Shown here: piece after piece, positions 1-11,369 of the stretch
How positions within the stretch are numbered: the stretch's first letter is position 1
Layout: every line of letters starts with the position of its first letter
Source of the DNA: Epiperipatus broadwayi
Taxonomy: Eukaryota > Onychophora > Udeonychophora > Euonychophora > Peripatidae
Reading direction: 5' to 3'
Assembly: GCA_028023455.1 (NCBI GenBank)
Contig: JAQFVV010000141.1
Span: 2,056,056 to 2,120,055, forward strand
Length of the DNA: 64,000 bases
Position numbers and translations under genes: made by a program
The notes under the pieces: generated by a model
Database searches by the model: none
The model's input: the letters and a program-made list of their open reading frames with translations, nothing else
What the model was told of the DNA's origin: nothing

Positions 1-154
1 AATTATAGCGTTGGTTCACACTTAAATATATAATACTGTTTAGACGGACATGGGCTAATTTTAAATTTATTAATATTAAATAGGTTCAAACTTAGCACAG
101 ATGAGTGTGTCATTAGGTTTGATGGTTAAACGATAGGGGCTTGGAAAGTTATCG

Positions 155-530
155 TTTCAATATTCAGGTCATAAAATTGATTTCTCTAGTACCAGGATCA
201 TAACCAGATGTGATAATCTCTACCAGTGAAAAATTAGAGAAGCCATTGAGATACTTAAAAGGCCTGATTGTATCAATAAGTGAGATGATACTCACAATCT
301 TCCTCTTATTTGGAATGACTTTTTTTTAAAAAAAACATTGTTAATTTAACAATTGTTGCTATTGGTGGAACTTAAACTTTTTTTTTTCAAATCAGTGATT
401 GTAGCACCTCTACAACTGTCTTTATACCTTTTATCACTCAGTGGATGACTTGTGTGATCAAGCTGAAATATTGTATATCAATATTTAAATTTTTTTAACA
501 CAGATGAACACACAAAATATGTCTTTTATG
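155..530 (+). mobile_element. Decayed 3' end of a Penelope-like element
   Basis: This stretch aligns by eye over most of its length with the right arm of the palindrome at 45441-45971, which encodes the end of a GIY-YIG endonuclease. The shared order runs from the segment for the GHKIDFSS region, through the KREA-like helix region, to the 3' tail ending near the phrase aacacagatgaacacac. Substitutions and small indels leave no open frame, and the terminal ribozyme-like motif is decayed too (438-475). This is a dead, 5'-truncated PLE of the same subfamily as the 45-kb copies but clearly older. The left limit is uncertain. Confidence 0.75.
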
Positions 531-545
531 TATATATAAATTATA

Positions 546-640
546 ACTTTTTGGGCTATACTGTATATTATTTTTATTAAATACCGATATTTAAATATCG
601 GTATTTAATAGAAGATACACAGTACCGCCCAAAATGTTAT
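546..640. repeat. Palindrome with a perfect 36-bp core
   Basis: Positions 575-610 form a perfect 36-bp palindrome centred on 592/593 (half-site tattaaataccgatattt). Imperfect pairing extends outward to about 546 and 640, where tttttgggc on the left faces gcccaaaatg on the right. It directly follows the PLE remnant. It may be a tiny foldback element or the fused ends of an inverted duplication. No coding capacity. Confidence 0.7.
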
Positions 641-1060
641 CATTTATCTACATCATACAACCATGAAAACTTTATATATATATATATATTGTAACCGGAC
701 TGCCACACAACCCTTTATTACCTCGGCTGTAACAATTTCCTGATGAGCATGTTGTAGGAAGTAACTATCTATTGGCATTCCCCTATGCAGATGTTAACTG
801 CCCTACAACAATATTTACTGCTCATCAGAGAATGTAGCACCATTAGACATTTCTGTGTTTGGTTTTCCAAACAGTGCCACTAGAGCTCCATCTTACTACA
901 ACCTGACTTACATAGGTCTAGTTATACCAGACATAGCTCAGGAGCATGAAATTCTCATGAACAAGTGCACTGAATGATAAGTGATGCAATAACAAATAGA
1001 ATTGAAAAACTGGATAACTAAAATTAATTTTAAGTAATAATAATTTTATTTAACAACAAT
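641..1060. other. No gene seen; short (TA)n tract then unique-looking DNA
   Basis: A short (TA)n run at about 674-690 is followed by roughly 250 bp of less A+T-rich sequence (690-950). I find no open frame, RNA gene or homology to the other repeats here. Within it, tcctgatgagca (about 739) faces tactgctcatcaga (about 818) as a weak inverted repeat. Confidence 0.4.
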
Positions 1061-1765
1061 TAATTTGCAAGTCCTTCTAATAAAGTTCCTTCCTATCCAT
1101 GTGATGACTCATTTTCAGTTCATTTATGAAAAGGTTAGAAGCAGTTTATTGATCAATAGTTCATTTACAAGTCATTCTAATAAAGTTCATCTTTCATTTC
1201 AAATGAAGGCTCATTTTGATTTATCTTGGGTAAGTAGATGTCTACCAATACTGCATGAATATTTTCAACTATTTGTTCCATATCTGTACATCCTTTTTAG
1301 GAGGTAAATAGGTATGATGAGCTATTCCAGATTTGTATGGTTTCTGTAATTCAGTCAAGTATCAATGTACATTTGTGCTCATAAGTTTCATTATTTTCTT
1401 TGTATCCAATCAATATGCTGGTATGCATTTATAATCCATAGAGTACTTAATTATTTTATTTAATTTATCAAAACAGGTAATGTAAACAATTCTGGGTTCA
1501 TGGACTATTCATTATTCAGTCAAGTGTAAATGTGCATTTATACACATAAGTTTCATTATCTTCTTCACATAAAATCAATATTCAGGTAAGCATTTATAAT
1601 GCATATGTATTTCATTATTTTTATTACATTTATCCAAACAGGTAATGTAAACAATTCAGGTTTGTGGACTATTCATAATCCAGTCAAGTGTAAATGTGCA
1701 TTTATATGCATAAATTTCATTATTTTATTTATATATCATCGAGATGCATGTAAGCATTTGCAATT
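1061..1765 (+). repeat. Tandem duplications, units of about 100 and about 165 bp
   Basis: Two sets of direct repeats. The phrase aagtccttctaataaagttc near 1069 recurs near 1170 (period about 100). The phrase cagtcaagt recurs at 1352, 1517 and 1681, with long flanking similarity (caggtaatgtaaacaattc, gtttcattatt), giving three units of about 165 bp. The short open frames here have no domain and are not supported as genes. Confidence 0.7.
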
Positions 1766-2064
1766 TTTATTTAGTTATTCCAATACATAACATAAATATT
1801 GTTATTTGCTCTGCCACAGATGTATATTTCTACATATAAGTTGATCAGCAGTTGCATTTATTTATTAGCCAGTTAGAGTTATATGTAATAGCTTAGTATT
1901 TATGACTCTTCTAGGTATACTTATTGGTATATCAGTAATATAAATCATTATAAGTATTCGTTTTTAGATTATTTTAATTCAAATGTATGTGCAGATGAAA
2001 AGTCAATCTTTATTATAAATGCCTTTTGATTATAGATATTTTATTATTTATAATTTATCATTAA

Positions 2065-2330
2065 TAACACATATTTTACATAACTAAATTTATTCATAAT
2101 TTTGTTTTTTTTAAGAAAGATGTTTTGTTTGGTCTTTAATAAACACATATAAGTATTGAATAAAGTGCCTTTTCATTATTGACATTTAAAACATCTAGGA
2201 TTTAGAATTTATTATTAATAAACATATTTTTACATAACTATATTTATTCATAATTTTTTTTCTTTTCTAAGAAAGACATTTGTTTTGTCTTTTTTAAACA
2301 CATATAAGTATTGAATATTTTATAAAATTG
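2065..2330 (+). repeat. Tandem duplication, period about 153 bp
   Basis: The block around tacataacta at 2078 is repeated at 2231. Both copies share the downstream order ttattcataatttt, a T-rich run, taagaaaga and cacatataagtattgaata. Two diverged copies, non-coding. Confidence 0.7.
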
Positions 2331-3595
2331 TTACCTTAATTTTTATCAAGTCTGTTGGCTCAAAAAGTGGTCATTTTATTTAAACTGAATGGCATTATTT
2401 ACTTTCATGATGATCATCCAGGCAAATCTTATAGAACCATGGCTTTGGATGAATAGAAGAAATTATTACCTTTTAGCCTTCCATCATTATGACTTCCTTA
2501 TTAATATTTTCCTTTTTCATTATTAACAGTGGCTATAAATATTATATTCCAAGGGTCCTCAGAATCAGCTGTCAATTAAATAGCAGAGCAACACTTAGAT
2601 GACAATTTTACTTTTAACTCTTCACTTTTCTAACTTTTTTTAATTCTTTTTTAAAATCTTTTAAAACTCTTTTTAGTCTTTTTAAAGTCTCTTTCAAAAT
2701 CTTTTTCAAAATCTCTTTTTTAAAAAAAATCTCCTCTGAACTTTCAACTCAACTATTTATACTCTGATCCCTGGAATGATTAAGCAGACTTGCCCACTGT
2801 GTCTTATTTGTTCCACAGCCTTCATTTAAGCTCAAGTGCTTTTCTCTTTTTAAGAATTGGACAATACTTTTCACAGGACAGATAATGAATCAGGAAGATT
2901 AAGCCATGTTTTTCAATTTAATAAGACTGCCTCAAGCAATTATCACACTTTATATGACAACATTGTTCCAAAAATTAAATATGTAATATTAAAAAAAATG
3001 CCAGCTTTAAATAAATATGTGTGACACATTTATATCACAATCTAAAATTATGAAATCAATAATGAAGGTTTCACTTTATTTTTTTCTCAGTTATAGAAAA
3101 TAATGATTTTCTTGTAAAGTCATAAGTGAAACTTTTTGCTATATTTTTCTAAAAAAATATAGGATCAACTTTTTTATACATATGCCATTTTATTAAAGGT
3201 GGGAGGGTAAATAGCTCTTAAAAGTTTATTTAATCTCTCTCTTCAGTAATTATAATTAATTACTAGTTTTAAGTTTAACCTTGAAAATGTGTTAAAATAA
3301 TTTTTTTTTTCATTATTAAATCATTTTATAAATTTTCATTCTAACTTTAAGAGAGATAAATCAATAAAATTTTAACAGAAAAGTTAAAAAAATGAAACAT
3401 GAATTTTATTTTATAAATTCTTGAATAGAGAGATATGTTGACAAGAAGACAATTGATAAAGATGGAAAAATAACTTGATCATGAAAAAATAAGCAGTCCC
3501 TTGAAGGTAAACAACAAATGGACAATATGACCATGTCAGTGTGGTTGGTACAATTATTTATGGATACCCAAAAAAATTTAAAATCCATCAAAAAG
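2331..3595. other. No gene seen
   Basis: A+T-rich sequence with low-complexity patches, for example the ttttaaaatctttt-like slippage region at 2630-2730. No open frame with recognisable protein features and no RNA gene. Confidence 0.4.
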
Positions 3596-3599
3596 ATCA

Positions 3600-4700
3600 G
3601 AAGAAATATTTAAACAAATGATAGCATATATACAAAATAATATAGATGAAAGCAGCAAAACTATAAGTCAAACTATTTAGAAAGATTATGATAACATAAC
3701 ATTAATAAATAAAAAATATATAAAAACATATACATGAATATAATATTGTTGTTATAAGCATGTTTAATGATGCTGCTGTCATTGATATGAATAATCATTT
3801 GGATGAAAATAAGAAAGAGCAGGATAAGAAAACAGAAGATGTAATGCATTATATGTATGGTACAATACAATATAAATTTGAAATAGTCTTAGCTCTTATA
3901 GATGAACTAGATAAATTAGACCAAAATAAAAATGGACCAAAATTGGAGGAAAATATTGAAAATAATCAAAATAATGTACAAATAATGAATCAAAATAATG
4001 AAGAATGGAAAGAAGAACATAGATTACATTCCAATTCAATAAATATTAGAAAATGTCAGGTCATGTTTGTCCAGATACATAAAAATACATGTGAAAGAGA
4101 TATATATTCAGTGTTTTCACTGCCATGTTTCTCATATGTCATTGTTGTCTATTGATTTTATGATAAAATTTGTTAGGTATAACATATCAAAAAATGTGAA
4201 TCAGATTATGAATATCAACAAAAGTTGTATTGAGCTAATAATTGAGTTTCTCAGGCAACAAACCCATAACAGATTAGAAAGAAGAGATTTTGGCTTTTAG
4301 TAATTTCAATATAAAGGATTCTCAAAAATTAAAAATAAAATCATTATAATTAATGGACACATTGGAAGAAGAAATGAAGATAATCAAAGGAAGGAGGCCT
4401 GGATTTGGAAGAATGAGTAACATTATTCCAGAAAAAAACATGAGTATCTCTGCTTTTTTGAGTGTAATCAACCTTAAATTTTTTATATAATAAAACTAAA
4501 TATGGTGAATTAAATCAAAGTATCAAAATAGAAGCTAAACTCATTTTTTCCATATTAGACCAGAATAAAGTAGCATGTTTGCTACATTGCTGTGTTAAAC
4601 ATGAATTTTATAATAATGATGAGTTTAATTTAATTACATGTTTGACTGTCATCCCATGTGATAAAGTCAAAATTCTAAATGATATTCTTTTAATATGAAA
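3600..4700 (+). pseudogene. Decayed gag-like coiled-coil coding remnant
   Basis: The open frame at 3760-4155 (131 aa) is rich in Glu, Lys, Asn and Asp and reads as a coiled coil, for example LIDELDKLDQNKN. Such composition is not expected from random A+T-rich DNA. An overlapping frame (4067-4300) contains CFHCHVSH, reminiscent of the CxxC...H start of a retroviral zinc knuckle but lacking the final Cys. A third open stretch, about 4467-4698, has a protein-like run with LLHCCVKHEF. A plausible reading is a frameshifted gag of an old LTR element. I see no RT or integrase nearby. Family assignment is inference; a decayed non-TE gene cannot be excluded. Confidence 0.35.
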
Positions 4701-4879
4701 ATTCTCAAACATTACATCTTTAAAATAATAATAGGATTATTTTCATTGTTATAAATAATTGCAAAAAAAAAAAGAGATAGAAAATTAAAAAAAAATAAAA
4801 CAAGTTTTCTTTTTAATCTCTTTATTCAGTAATTATAATTATTTACAAGGGTTAAATTTTAAAATGCAGGCAAAACTCT

Positions 4880-5735
4880 CTAGTGCCACCCAGAGTAATC
4901 AATAGATGCCAGAAGACATGCATAAAATCGCCATCTAATGCCTACTCATCCAATATTCCCAAACAAGTTTCTGCCTTGTGACTTTTGTCAGTGAGAGCCT
5001 TAAACATGAAAGCAATGCACCTAGATCTTAGGATTTAATGAACCCCTCCAGCAGTCACCTTTTATTTCTACTTAACTACAAAACTATAAGAATGAAATTG
5101 AAATCACAATAATATTTTCACTCTAAGTTCAATAGCCTATATGAGTAGGCACTTCTGACATTCATTGTTTAATCTGGCTGGCATAGGGTGGCCTACTGTA
5201 TGAAGAGTTTGCCTGTTTAATAACAGTTATGTGCTAGCATAAGAGAGTGTGATCATGTGATGTTTAGTGGTTTAACACCAATACTTCCTAATAGAATATT
5301 GGTGAATATGGTTGTTAAAGAGCCAAAAAAAAAAACAAAATGTATAGATTCTGAACCTAGTTCAGACCCATATGACTATATAAGCTATTGTGCTTAGGGT
5401 GAAAATATTGTGTTTTCAATTTCATTCTCATAGTTTTGTAGTTAAGTAGAGACAAAATGTGGCTGCTGGAGGGTTGCACTAAAACCTAAGATCTAAGTGC
5501 AGTGCTCTCAGATCCAAGGCTCCTCCGTAATAAAGGTCACAAGCCATAAACTAGTTTGGGGGTATTGGGATGAATAGTCACTAGATAGGGATTTTATCCA
5601 CAAGCCTTCTGACATCTATCGATAATTCTGATTGACACAAGAGTGGCAATAATGTAAGGGGAATTTCTTTTGTTTAATAACAGTTATGTGCTAGCATAAG
5701 AGATGGTGATCATGTGATGTTTAGTGTTAAGTTTA
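4880..5735. repeat. Foldback repeat, arms about 280 bp, with nested direct repeats
   Basis: The segment at about 4880-5160 is the diverged inverted copy of about 5355-5660. Shared landmarks, read on opposite strands, include ctacttaactacaaaacta, tagatcttagg and cctccagcag. Between and outside the arms lies a direct repeat of about 52 bp (5217-5268 and 5674-5725: ttaataacagttatgtgcta). The right arm contains ttcagacccatatgactat, which resembles gatcagacccatatagctat in the 405-bp tandem repeat at 25.2 kb. Likely a non-autonomous foldback or MITE-type element. Confidence 0.65.
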
Positions 5736-6454
5736 GCTTTGAAAATATATTAAGAGAAAAAAAATATTTAGTACATCACGTTATAAATTTTAATTCTATG
5801 TTTAAAAAAGACATTCTTAAAAAAAAGTTGTAAAAGAAAATAATAAAAATAAAGAAAACTTAAATTCTGTTTAAAAATAATTAGAGCTATTTTTTATTTT
5901 TTCCCTTTACCCCTTTCAATATAATATGCATTAGTTATCAAATCAATGTAATTAGCTGGTTGTCTTTTTTTTTATTTTCATAATAAAATTTTAATAAGAA
6001 ACGAATGTATTTTTTAAATTTTAATTAAAATTTTTCACTTGTTTTTCAAAGTCTGTGTTGAAGGATAAAAATAACTAAACAATTGAATTTGTAAAAAATT
6101 GACTTAATTGCTTATTGCTAATTGTGTCATATTTGAGACAGATGGTGGTTGCTTTGAAGCAAGGTTGCTGTGAAATTAAGTTAGGTGTAAATAACTCAGA
6201 GGAACTAAGTGTCTTGTGAGAAGAAATGTTTTTGTACACCTGCTAAAGAAGGCAGGAAAATAAAATAAATTCCTGATACAGTTGCTAAATAAGAAAGAAG
6301 CAGAAATCATATTTAATCTGTTGATGTTTTAACCAAGCTGTTGGCATATTATGGATTTAATTATAATAATGGTTTCTAAAAGTGAACACCATGTGCTTTA
6401 TTCAGATAAAACCTGACATCATCATCTTCCATATAACTTCCTTCTTTAAAAATG
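5736..6454. other. No gene seen
   Basis: A+T-rich intervening sequence with no supported open frame, RNA gene or recognised repeat. Confidence 0.4.
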
Positions 6455-6715
6455 TAAACAAAAAATTACCCCTTAAGTAATCAATTATATTGTCATCAAT
6501 CAAGGGCATAAGAGTTTATGTATTCACATTACTTGATTTTTTTTTTTGGAGAGAAAATTCATAAAATATTACTGTTTGTTATGGAAACATGAAATTACCC
6601 CTGAAGTAATATGGTTCTATGTCCTCAAACAAGGGTATTACTCTCTATGTATTGGTCTCTCTTAAAAAATTGGAAAAAAAATTGATATAATCTTGCTGTT
6701 TGTTAACATGAAAAT
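6455..6715 (+). repeat. Tandem duplication, period about 129 bp
   Basis: attaccccttaagtaat near 6465 recurs as attacccctgaagtaat near 6594. Both are followed by caagggnat, tatgtatt and a tttggagag- or ttggaaaa-like segment, then actgtttgtta / gctgtttgtta and aacatgaaa. Two diverged units, non-coding. Confidence 0.65.
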
Positions 6716-7943
6716 ATTGCATACTAATAGGGACAAATTATCCATGTACAAAAAGGTAAGCAATATGGACACTGTAAAATTATAACTACAAATAATGCTT
6801 CCAAAAATGTTAAAACCATTATTAAAGGTAATTTGTGTGCTCATTGTATTTTAAGCAATGCTAAAAAACAATAATTTTATAAAAGTAAGAATTGATATCT
6901 TTGAATAAATGTATTAATCTTAATATTTTTGTGAAATATTATTTTGTTAGTTCATTCAATTTGTGTCTTTAAAATTATAATTTTTTTTTTTTTTTTGTTT
7001 TGAAGAAATTTTTTTTTTATCATTTAAAATGTTTTGAACAATATTTTTGTTTTCATTCATTTATCCATAAAATTAAAGTGTGTTTTCTCTTATTACAGAA
7101 AGTTATTTTCAATCCTATGTTGTTTAAATAAATAACCAAATGAATGCAAATCTGATTGATTTAATGAATAAAAATTAACTGGGTAATATAATTTTTATGA
7201 AACTATTTTTTGTTTATTATTCATCATTTACTAAATAGTTGTTTAAAACATTCTAGTATTAATATTTTTATTCCTACAACTATATGTTATGTGACTGGGG
7301 GTGTGTGTGATTTGATTTGACTACAGCTTAATATTTTATGGATTATTAAATTATACCAGCAATGCTACACATTTATAGTACATTAAAACTAGAAATTATA
7401 TAAATTATTTAAATTAAGTTGTTATATTTATGTTTTGTTCACAGTTACTGTTATTATGGTTGTTTGTCTCTGAGCTAGTTCATATCACAATGGTTATCTA
7501 TATGGGTGTATGTTTTTATTAGTGTTTGGACATGCCAATTGTGATCATGGATGATGAAGTGTATCACATTTAAATTCAATGCAGTACATTATATTTTACT
7601 TTATTAGAAATTTAATTTATAGTTGCCCCATACATTATTAGTACAATGATGATCAGCATATTTTTAGGGTCTCAATATTATTCAATTTTATTTTATTTTA
7701 ATGGATTAGCACTTGGCTAATTTTTCTCTACATTTGGCAATTGCTAGGCATTTAACTTCTATAACAAGTCACATAATTGGCTGTTGATATTGTTATAGAT
7801 TTTTATGATGATTAATGATATGATTACTTTTGCTTAATGTTGGATAAACTTATGATTAGTTGTAGTCTTTTCTGATTTCTTATGTGTATTCATTTCTTTA
7901 TTTAATGAACTTTAAATGGGGATGATGATGGTTCTCCTCACTG

Positions 7944-7944
<1 letters not shown>
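6716..7944. other. No gene seen
   Basis: A+T-rich sequence with homopolymer runs, for example T14 near 6979-6995. No coding frame or RNA gene that I can support. Confidence 0.4.
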
Positions 7945-7980
<36 letters not shown>

Positions 7981-7989
7981 TATAGATTC

Positions 7990-8028
<39 letters not shown>
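7945..8028. repeat. Two (TA)n microsatellites
   Basis: Two dinucleotide tracts (about 7945-7978 and 7991-8028) separated by cttatagattcga. The second abuts the left edge of the family A LTR exactly. Confidence 0.9.
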
Positions 8029-8031
<3 letters not shown>

Positions 8032-9724
8032 AGCCATTTTCGAATATGTAGCATTCGAAACACGGGCCTCTTAGGCAGAGAAGAACATACTCGGAGAGTA
8101 TGTATGCCCAAATAATAGCTATTAAGTATATAAACTAGAGTTACATTACCAGGACATAGCTTCTTCTCGGCTGTTGAGTTCAACACCAAGTTCAAAGCAC
8201 TTTTTTTTTGTTTGTGTATAATCACGGGCGCCAGCTGCTTATTCTAAAAGAATAGACAACGTACTTTGAAAAGTGGCCACTAACTCAACACCTAAATCCA
8301 TGACTAGCTCAGTTGTTTGTAATCACTAATAGATTATACTTAATTAGTAGTTGAAAGACTTGATAAAAGGGAATTGATAAAAAGAATTATAAAAGAATTG
8401 ATAAAAAGAATTGACCGACAAATAAAGTTTAATTTTAAAGATAATTTATTAACTAACATTTATTTACTAAATTTAAACATTTTATAATTCTAATAAAACA
8501 CATGCATATTTTAAATTAACATTTCTAAATAGTTTAAATATTCCTATAGATTTAATAACAGAACACTCTAATTTAACTAATAAATATTGATATAATGATC
8601 ACGCACATATTAACTCATGCACACACATAATAATGATAATAAAGGACTACATAGCATTTGAAATTTAATCACACACATATCAATAGTTCATTTATGTATG
8701 ATATCAAGTTCATATAATTAGACTCTTGGAGGATTCACACAAATTAATGAAATGTAATGGCTATTACAGTATAACGAAAATAAGCAAATGTTTTACCTAG
8801 GATTTTGAATGTAGATTTAACACTTTGTTTTCTTCTTGTTTGTTGTTTATTCCAGTATGAATGGTTTCAGCCAGCTGGGATGTTTCCTTGCTGAGTTTCC
8901 TGATTTTCACGATTATTACTATCGGAGACAAATAGATACTGACGGAGATTTTCTAAGATGTTAAGCTGACATTACTTCATGGGAAGATCTGCTGTTTTCT
9001 CAGACATCTGGACTGGAGATAAACATGTATTCCCAAGATGTTCTCAACACTGATTTTGTTTGTTAACTGTACAATTAATTTCTGAACTGCACTCACTCAA
9101 TTAATTTGTGGAACTGATTACTGTCCGATAAAAAAAAGGTCTATTTATACCTGCGCCTTGTTGTCTTTTTAATATCTCCGGCAAAGATCTGTTACCAAAT
9201 TCCAATGATAATCATTTGATAAACGTGTTTTGGAAGATTGCTTATTAGTAATAGCCATGCAATAAAACATGTTGTTTTATTTTATTAATAGCCATTGTAG
9301 TGTTTTTAATGATAATCTTCTTTTATTGTGCATACATCACACATACATACGCACATATATTTTTAATACAATTTACTATTTAGTTTTAACATTATTTTTT
9401 CTTTAATTAAATTTGAATGAAAAGAGATTTGTATATTTTAAACTTTTAAATTATATTTTTATGAATACTAATAAAAACTATTTATTTCCTTTTGTAAACC
9501 TTTAGTTTCATTTCTCAAACCAAGACTCCCCCTCCCCCCTTTTGATTAATTAATTGTAGCTTTTTTTATTTCAAAAACTAACGCTAGAAAACTATTTAAT
9601 TCTTATCTTTTTGAAAACAAGCTGCAATAAACTCTTCAACATTTAATTTTGTTTTTCTTTTATGAAAGATTACTTTAATAATAATTTTAGATAAAATTAT
9701 ATGTGCCTATATCAATATAGGTAC
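8029..9724 (-). mobile_element. Solo LTR, family A copy 1
   Basis: A 1.7-kb sequence that matches, in the same order and orientation, the LTRs at 16475-18212 and 20575-22178 and the diverged copy at 56917-58118. Shared blocks include cttaggcagagaagaacata near the left end, gactcttggaggattc in the middle and cctatatcaatataggta at the right end. It is read on the minus strand because the paired copies flank a minus-strand gag-like ORF, and because the minus strand carries a TATA box (TATAAATAG, 9141-9149). Both edges lie in (TA)n, and there is no internal region next to it, so it looks like a solo LTR. Confidence 0.75.
9141..9149 (-). promoter_or_regulatory. TATA box of family A LTR copy 1
   Basis: The minus strand reads TATAAATAG. 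About 25-30 bases further along the minus strand is ATCGGACAGTAATCAGTTC, which includes a TCAGT initiator-like pentamer. The same arrangement recurs in the LTR at 17643-17651, so it is probably the LTR promoter. Confidence 0.5.
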
Positions 9725-9727
9725 GAT

Positions 9728-9752
9728 ATATATATATATATATATATATAAT
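9728..9752. repeat. (TA)n microsatellite
   Basis: Short dinucleotide tract between the solo LTR and the next PLE fragment. Confidence 0.85.
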
Positions 9753-10150
9753 TATTCAAAACAATACAATAATTAATACAGTAACAATATTTTAAACAAA
9801 TATATACCAATTTAATAGAAGTACTTTCAACTATCTATGTAGTCGTTGTCAACTAGACTCAAATTGTATTAGAAAAAAGTGAAAAGCAACAGTTGATAAA
9901 TAGACAGACAGCCAATATAAAAATTAATGAATTGTGGGAAAATTGATGTATGACGTATTGCTTTTGTTTACATTTGTAACGGTTTTTTCTAATACAATTT
10001 GAGTCTAGTTGACAACGACTACATAGATAGTTGAAAGTACTTCTATTAAATTGGTATATATTTGTTTAAAATATTGTTACTGTATTAATTATTGTATTGT
10101 TTTGAATAATTATATATATTTTATTATAATTGGAATACAGACATTGATTA
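9753..10150 (+). mobile_element. Penelope-like element 3' end with inverted copy of its tail
   Basis: Positions 9884-9970 read as the last part of a PLE endonuclease ORF (INRQTANIKINELWENW then a stop), matching the C-terminal segments at 53148-53384 and 53700-53760. The tail downstream (9984-10115) is repeated as its reverse complement upstream (about 9750-9880) with essentially no mismatch, giving two arms of about 130 bp round a spacer of about 100 bp. Only the last tens of residues remain, so this is a severely 5'-truncated copy. The sense-strand tail carries a hammerhead-like motif at 10006-10045. Confidence 0.75.
10006..10045 (+). ncRNA. Hammerhead-ribozyme-like motif in PLE tail
   Basis: In order: TAG (stem I 5' strand), core TTGACAA, stem II GACTA/TAGTT (one G-U pair) with loop catagA-type sequence, GAAA, then GTACTT, then CTA (stem I 3' strand). 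AAGTACTT is self-complementary, so stem III could form between two copies. The canonical hammerhead core is CUGANGA. Here positions 3 and 8 are U and A, a compensated change of the C3-G8 pair. PLEs are known to carry hammerhead motifs. Activity is not shown. Confidence 0.55.
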
Positions 10151-10155
10151 ATAAG

Positions 10156-10158
<3 letters not shown>

Positions 10159-10239
<81 letters not shown>
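10159..10239. repeat. (TA)n microsatellite, about 80 bp
   Basis: Pure TA tract lying between two PLE ends. The translated open frame through it is an artefact of the repeat. Confidence 0.95.
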
Positions 10240-10242
<3 letters not shown>

Positions 10243-10638
10243 ATATACAAATCAATATATATATATCAAAATACAGTACAATTTATATAAATTATATTCT
10301 TTTAGAAGTACTTTTGACTATACACTTTGTAGTCTTTATCAACTATATAACGTTGAATAATCAAAACGAGACAACCCTTAACAATACCCATAGTTCAATT
10401 CAGATTTCCCACAATTCTGTTATCTTAACATTTGATGACTGGCGATTCATTAACATTTGACGATTTCTTGAAATCAACATAGCTTCTTTTATTTTACATT
10501 TATTATGATATTATTAAAGGATTTAAAAGAAATCAACACTATAATAAAATTAAAAATAAAAATATCAAAATGAAATGGATTTCAATGCCATTTATATCAG
10601 ATTAGCAGGTCAAGTTTATTAGGAAAATTTATAATGGT

Positions 10639-10959
10639 TTGTGTCATATTGCTTTTTTCTCTACAAATAACATAAATAGATTGCTTAATAATTCTAAAAT
10701 TCAAAATTCAAAGTTTAATCAAAATTTTATTATATATAGATTGATATGTGGATGTGGAGTACAATACATTGGTGAATCTAAGTGTACATTTGAGAAGAGA
10801 ATAAAAGAACATATGCTTTTATATAATAGAATTCAAAAAGAGAATCAATATGGAACAGATGTAAATAAACCTTCATCATCTGTTATATTTGATCATAATA
10901 AATCTTGTCAATATGGATTTAAATTTGATTATAAAAAATATGAAAATTATTCAAATTGA
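10639..10959 (+). CDS. GIY-YIG endonuclease domain of a PLE (first part, frameshifted)
   Basis: The 106-aa frame contains IYRLICGCGVQYIGES (about residues 32-47), the paired GIY and YIG strands of the GIY-YIG nuclease fold with a Cys-Gly-Cys between them. It continues with KRIKEHMLLYNRIQ and SSSVIFDHNKSCQYGFKFDY, matching the PLE endonucleases at 53-54 kb. In PLEs this domain nicks target DNA to prime reverse transcription. The frame is lost near 10945; the rest of the domain, with KIKEAMLISR (containing the conserved Glu of the family), continues in another frame to 11074. No RT is present upstream, so this is a dead 5'-truncated copy. Confidence 0.75.
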   Translation: MCHIAFFSTNNINRLLNNSKIQNSKFNQNFIIYRLICGCGVQYIGESKCTFEKRIKEHMLLYNRIQKENQYGTDVNKPSSSVIFDHNKSCQYGFKFDYKKYENYSN

Positions 10960-11074
10960 ACGTTGTCATAATAAACGTAAAATAAAAGAAGCTATGCTGA
11001 TTTCAAGAAATTGTCAAATGTTAATGAATCGCCAGTCATCAAATGTTAAGATAACAGAATTGTGGGAAATCTGA
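10945..11074 (+). pseudogene. C-terminal part of the same PLE endonuclease, shifted frame
   Basis: This frame (open from about 10889) carries ERCHNKRKIKEAMLISR and ends SSNVKITELWEI then stop. It is the natural continuation of the 10639-10959 frame when compared with 53148-53384, which ends in a similar VANIKNNELW stretch. A single indel near 10945 separates the two frames. Confidence 0.65.
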
Positions 11075-11128
11075 ATTGAACTATGGGTATTGTTAAGGGT
11101 TGTCTCATTTTGATTATTCAATGTTATA

Positions 11129-11171
11129 TAGTTGATAAAGACTACAAAGTGTATAGTCGAAAGTACTTCTA
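11129..11171 (+). ncRNA. Hammerhead-ribozyme-like motif in PLE tail
   Basis: Lies 55 bp after the endonuclease stop. Order: TAG, core TTGATAA, stem II GACTA/TAGTC, GAAA, GTACTT (self-complementary as AAGTACTT), then CTA, which pairs with the opening TAG. Stem II differs from the 10006 and 53821 copies, with compensating changes. Core positions 3 and 8 are U and A instead of C and G. The inverted left arm (10301-10346) holds an antisense copy with one change next to the GAAA. Confidence 0.55.
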
Positions 11172-11369
11172 AAAGAATATAATTTATATAAATTGTACTG
11201 TATTTTGATATATATATATTGATTTGTGTATTACGTATATTGTGAAACGAATACAGATATCAAACTTTATTTATTATATATATATATATAATAAAAATTG
11301 ATTTATTTAAAAGAGAAAAAAAAACTTAACTTAAAAATGGAAGATTAAAAGTTATATTTAACATATATA

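Larger units (their letters stand above)
10240..11292 (+). mobile_element. Penelope-like element 3' fragment with inverted tail
   Basis: A 5'-truncated PLE keeps its GIY-YIG endonuclease (10639-11074, two frames) and 3' tail. The end of the coding region plus the tail (about 10968-11235) is repeated as the reverse complement at about 10240-10510, so the copy is a foldback with arms near 270 bp and the endonuclease region between them. Example of arm identity: gttgataaagactacaaagt on the right faces its complement at 10325-10345. The right end runs into a short (TA)n at 11275-11291. Confidence 0.8.

Noticed and set aside
739-835. ctgatgag at about 741 as a hammerhead core
   Set aside because: No GAAA followed by a plausible stem III and no stem I partner at the right spacing; it pairs instead with ctcatcag at about 820.
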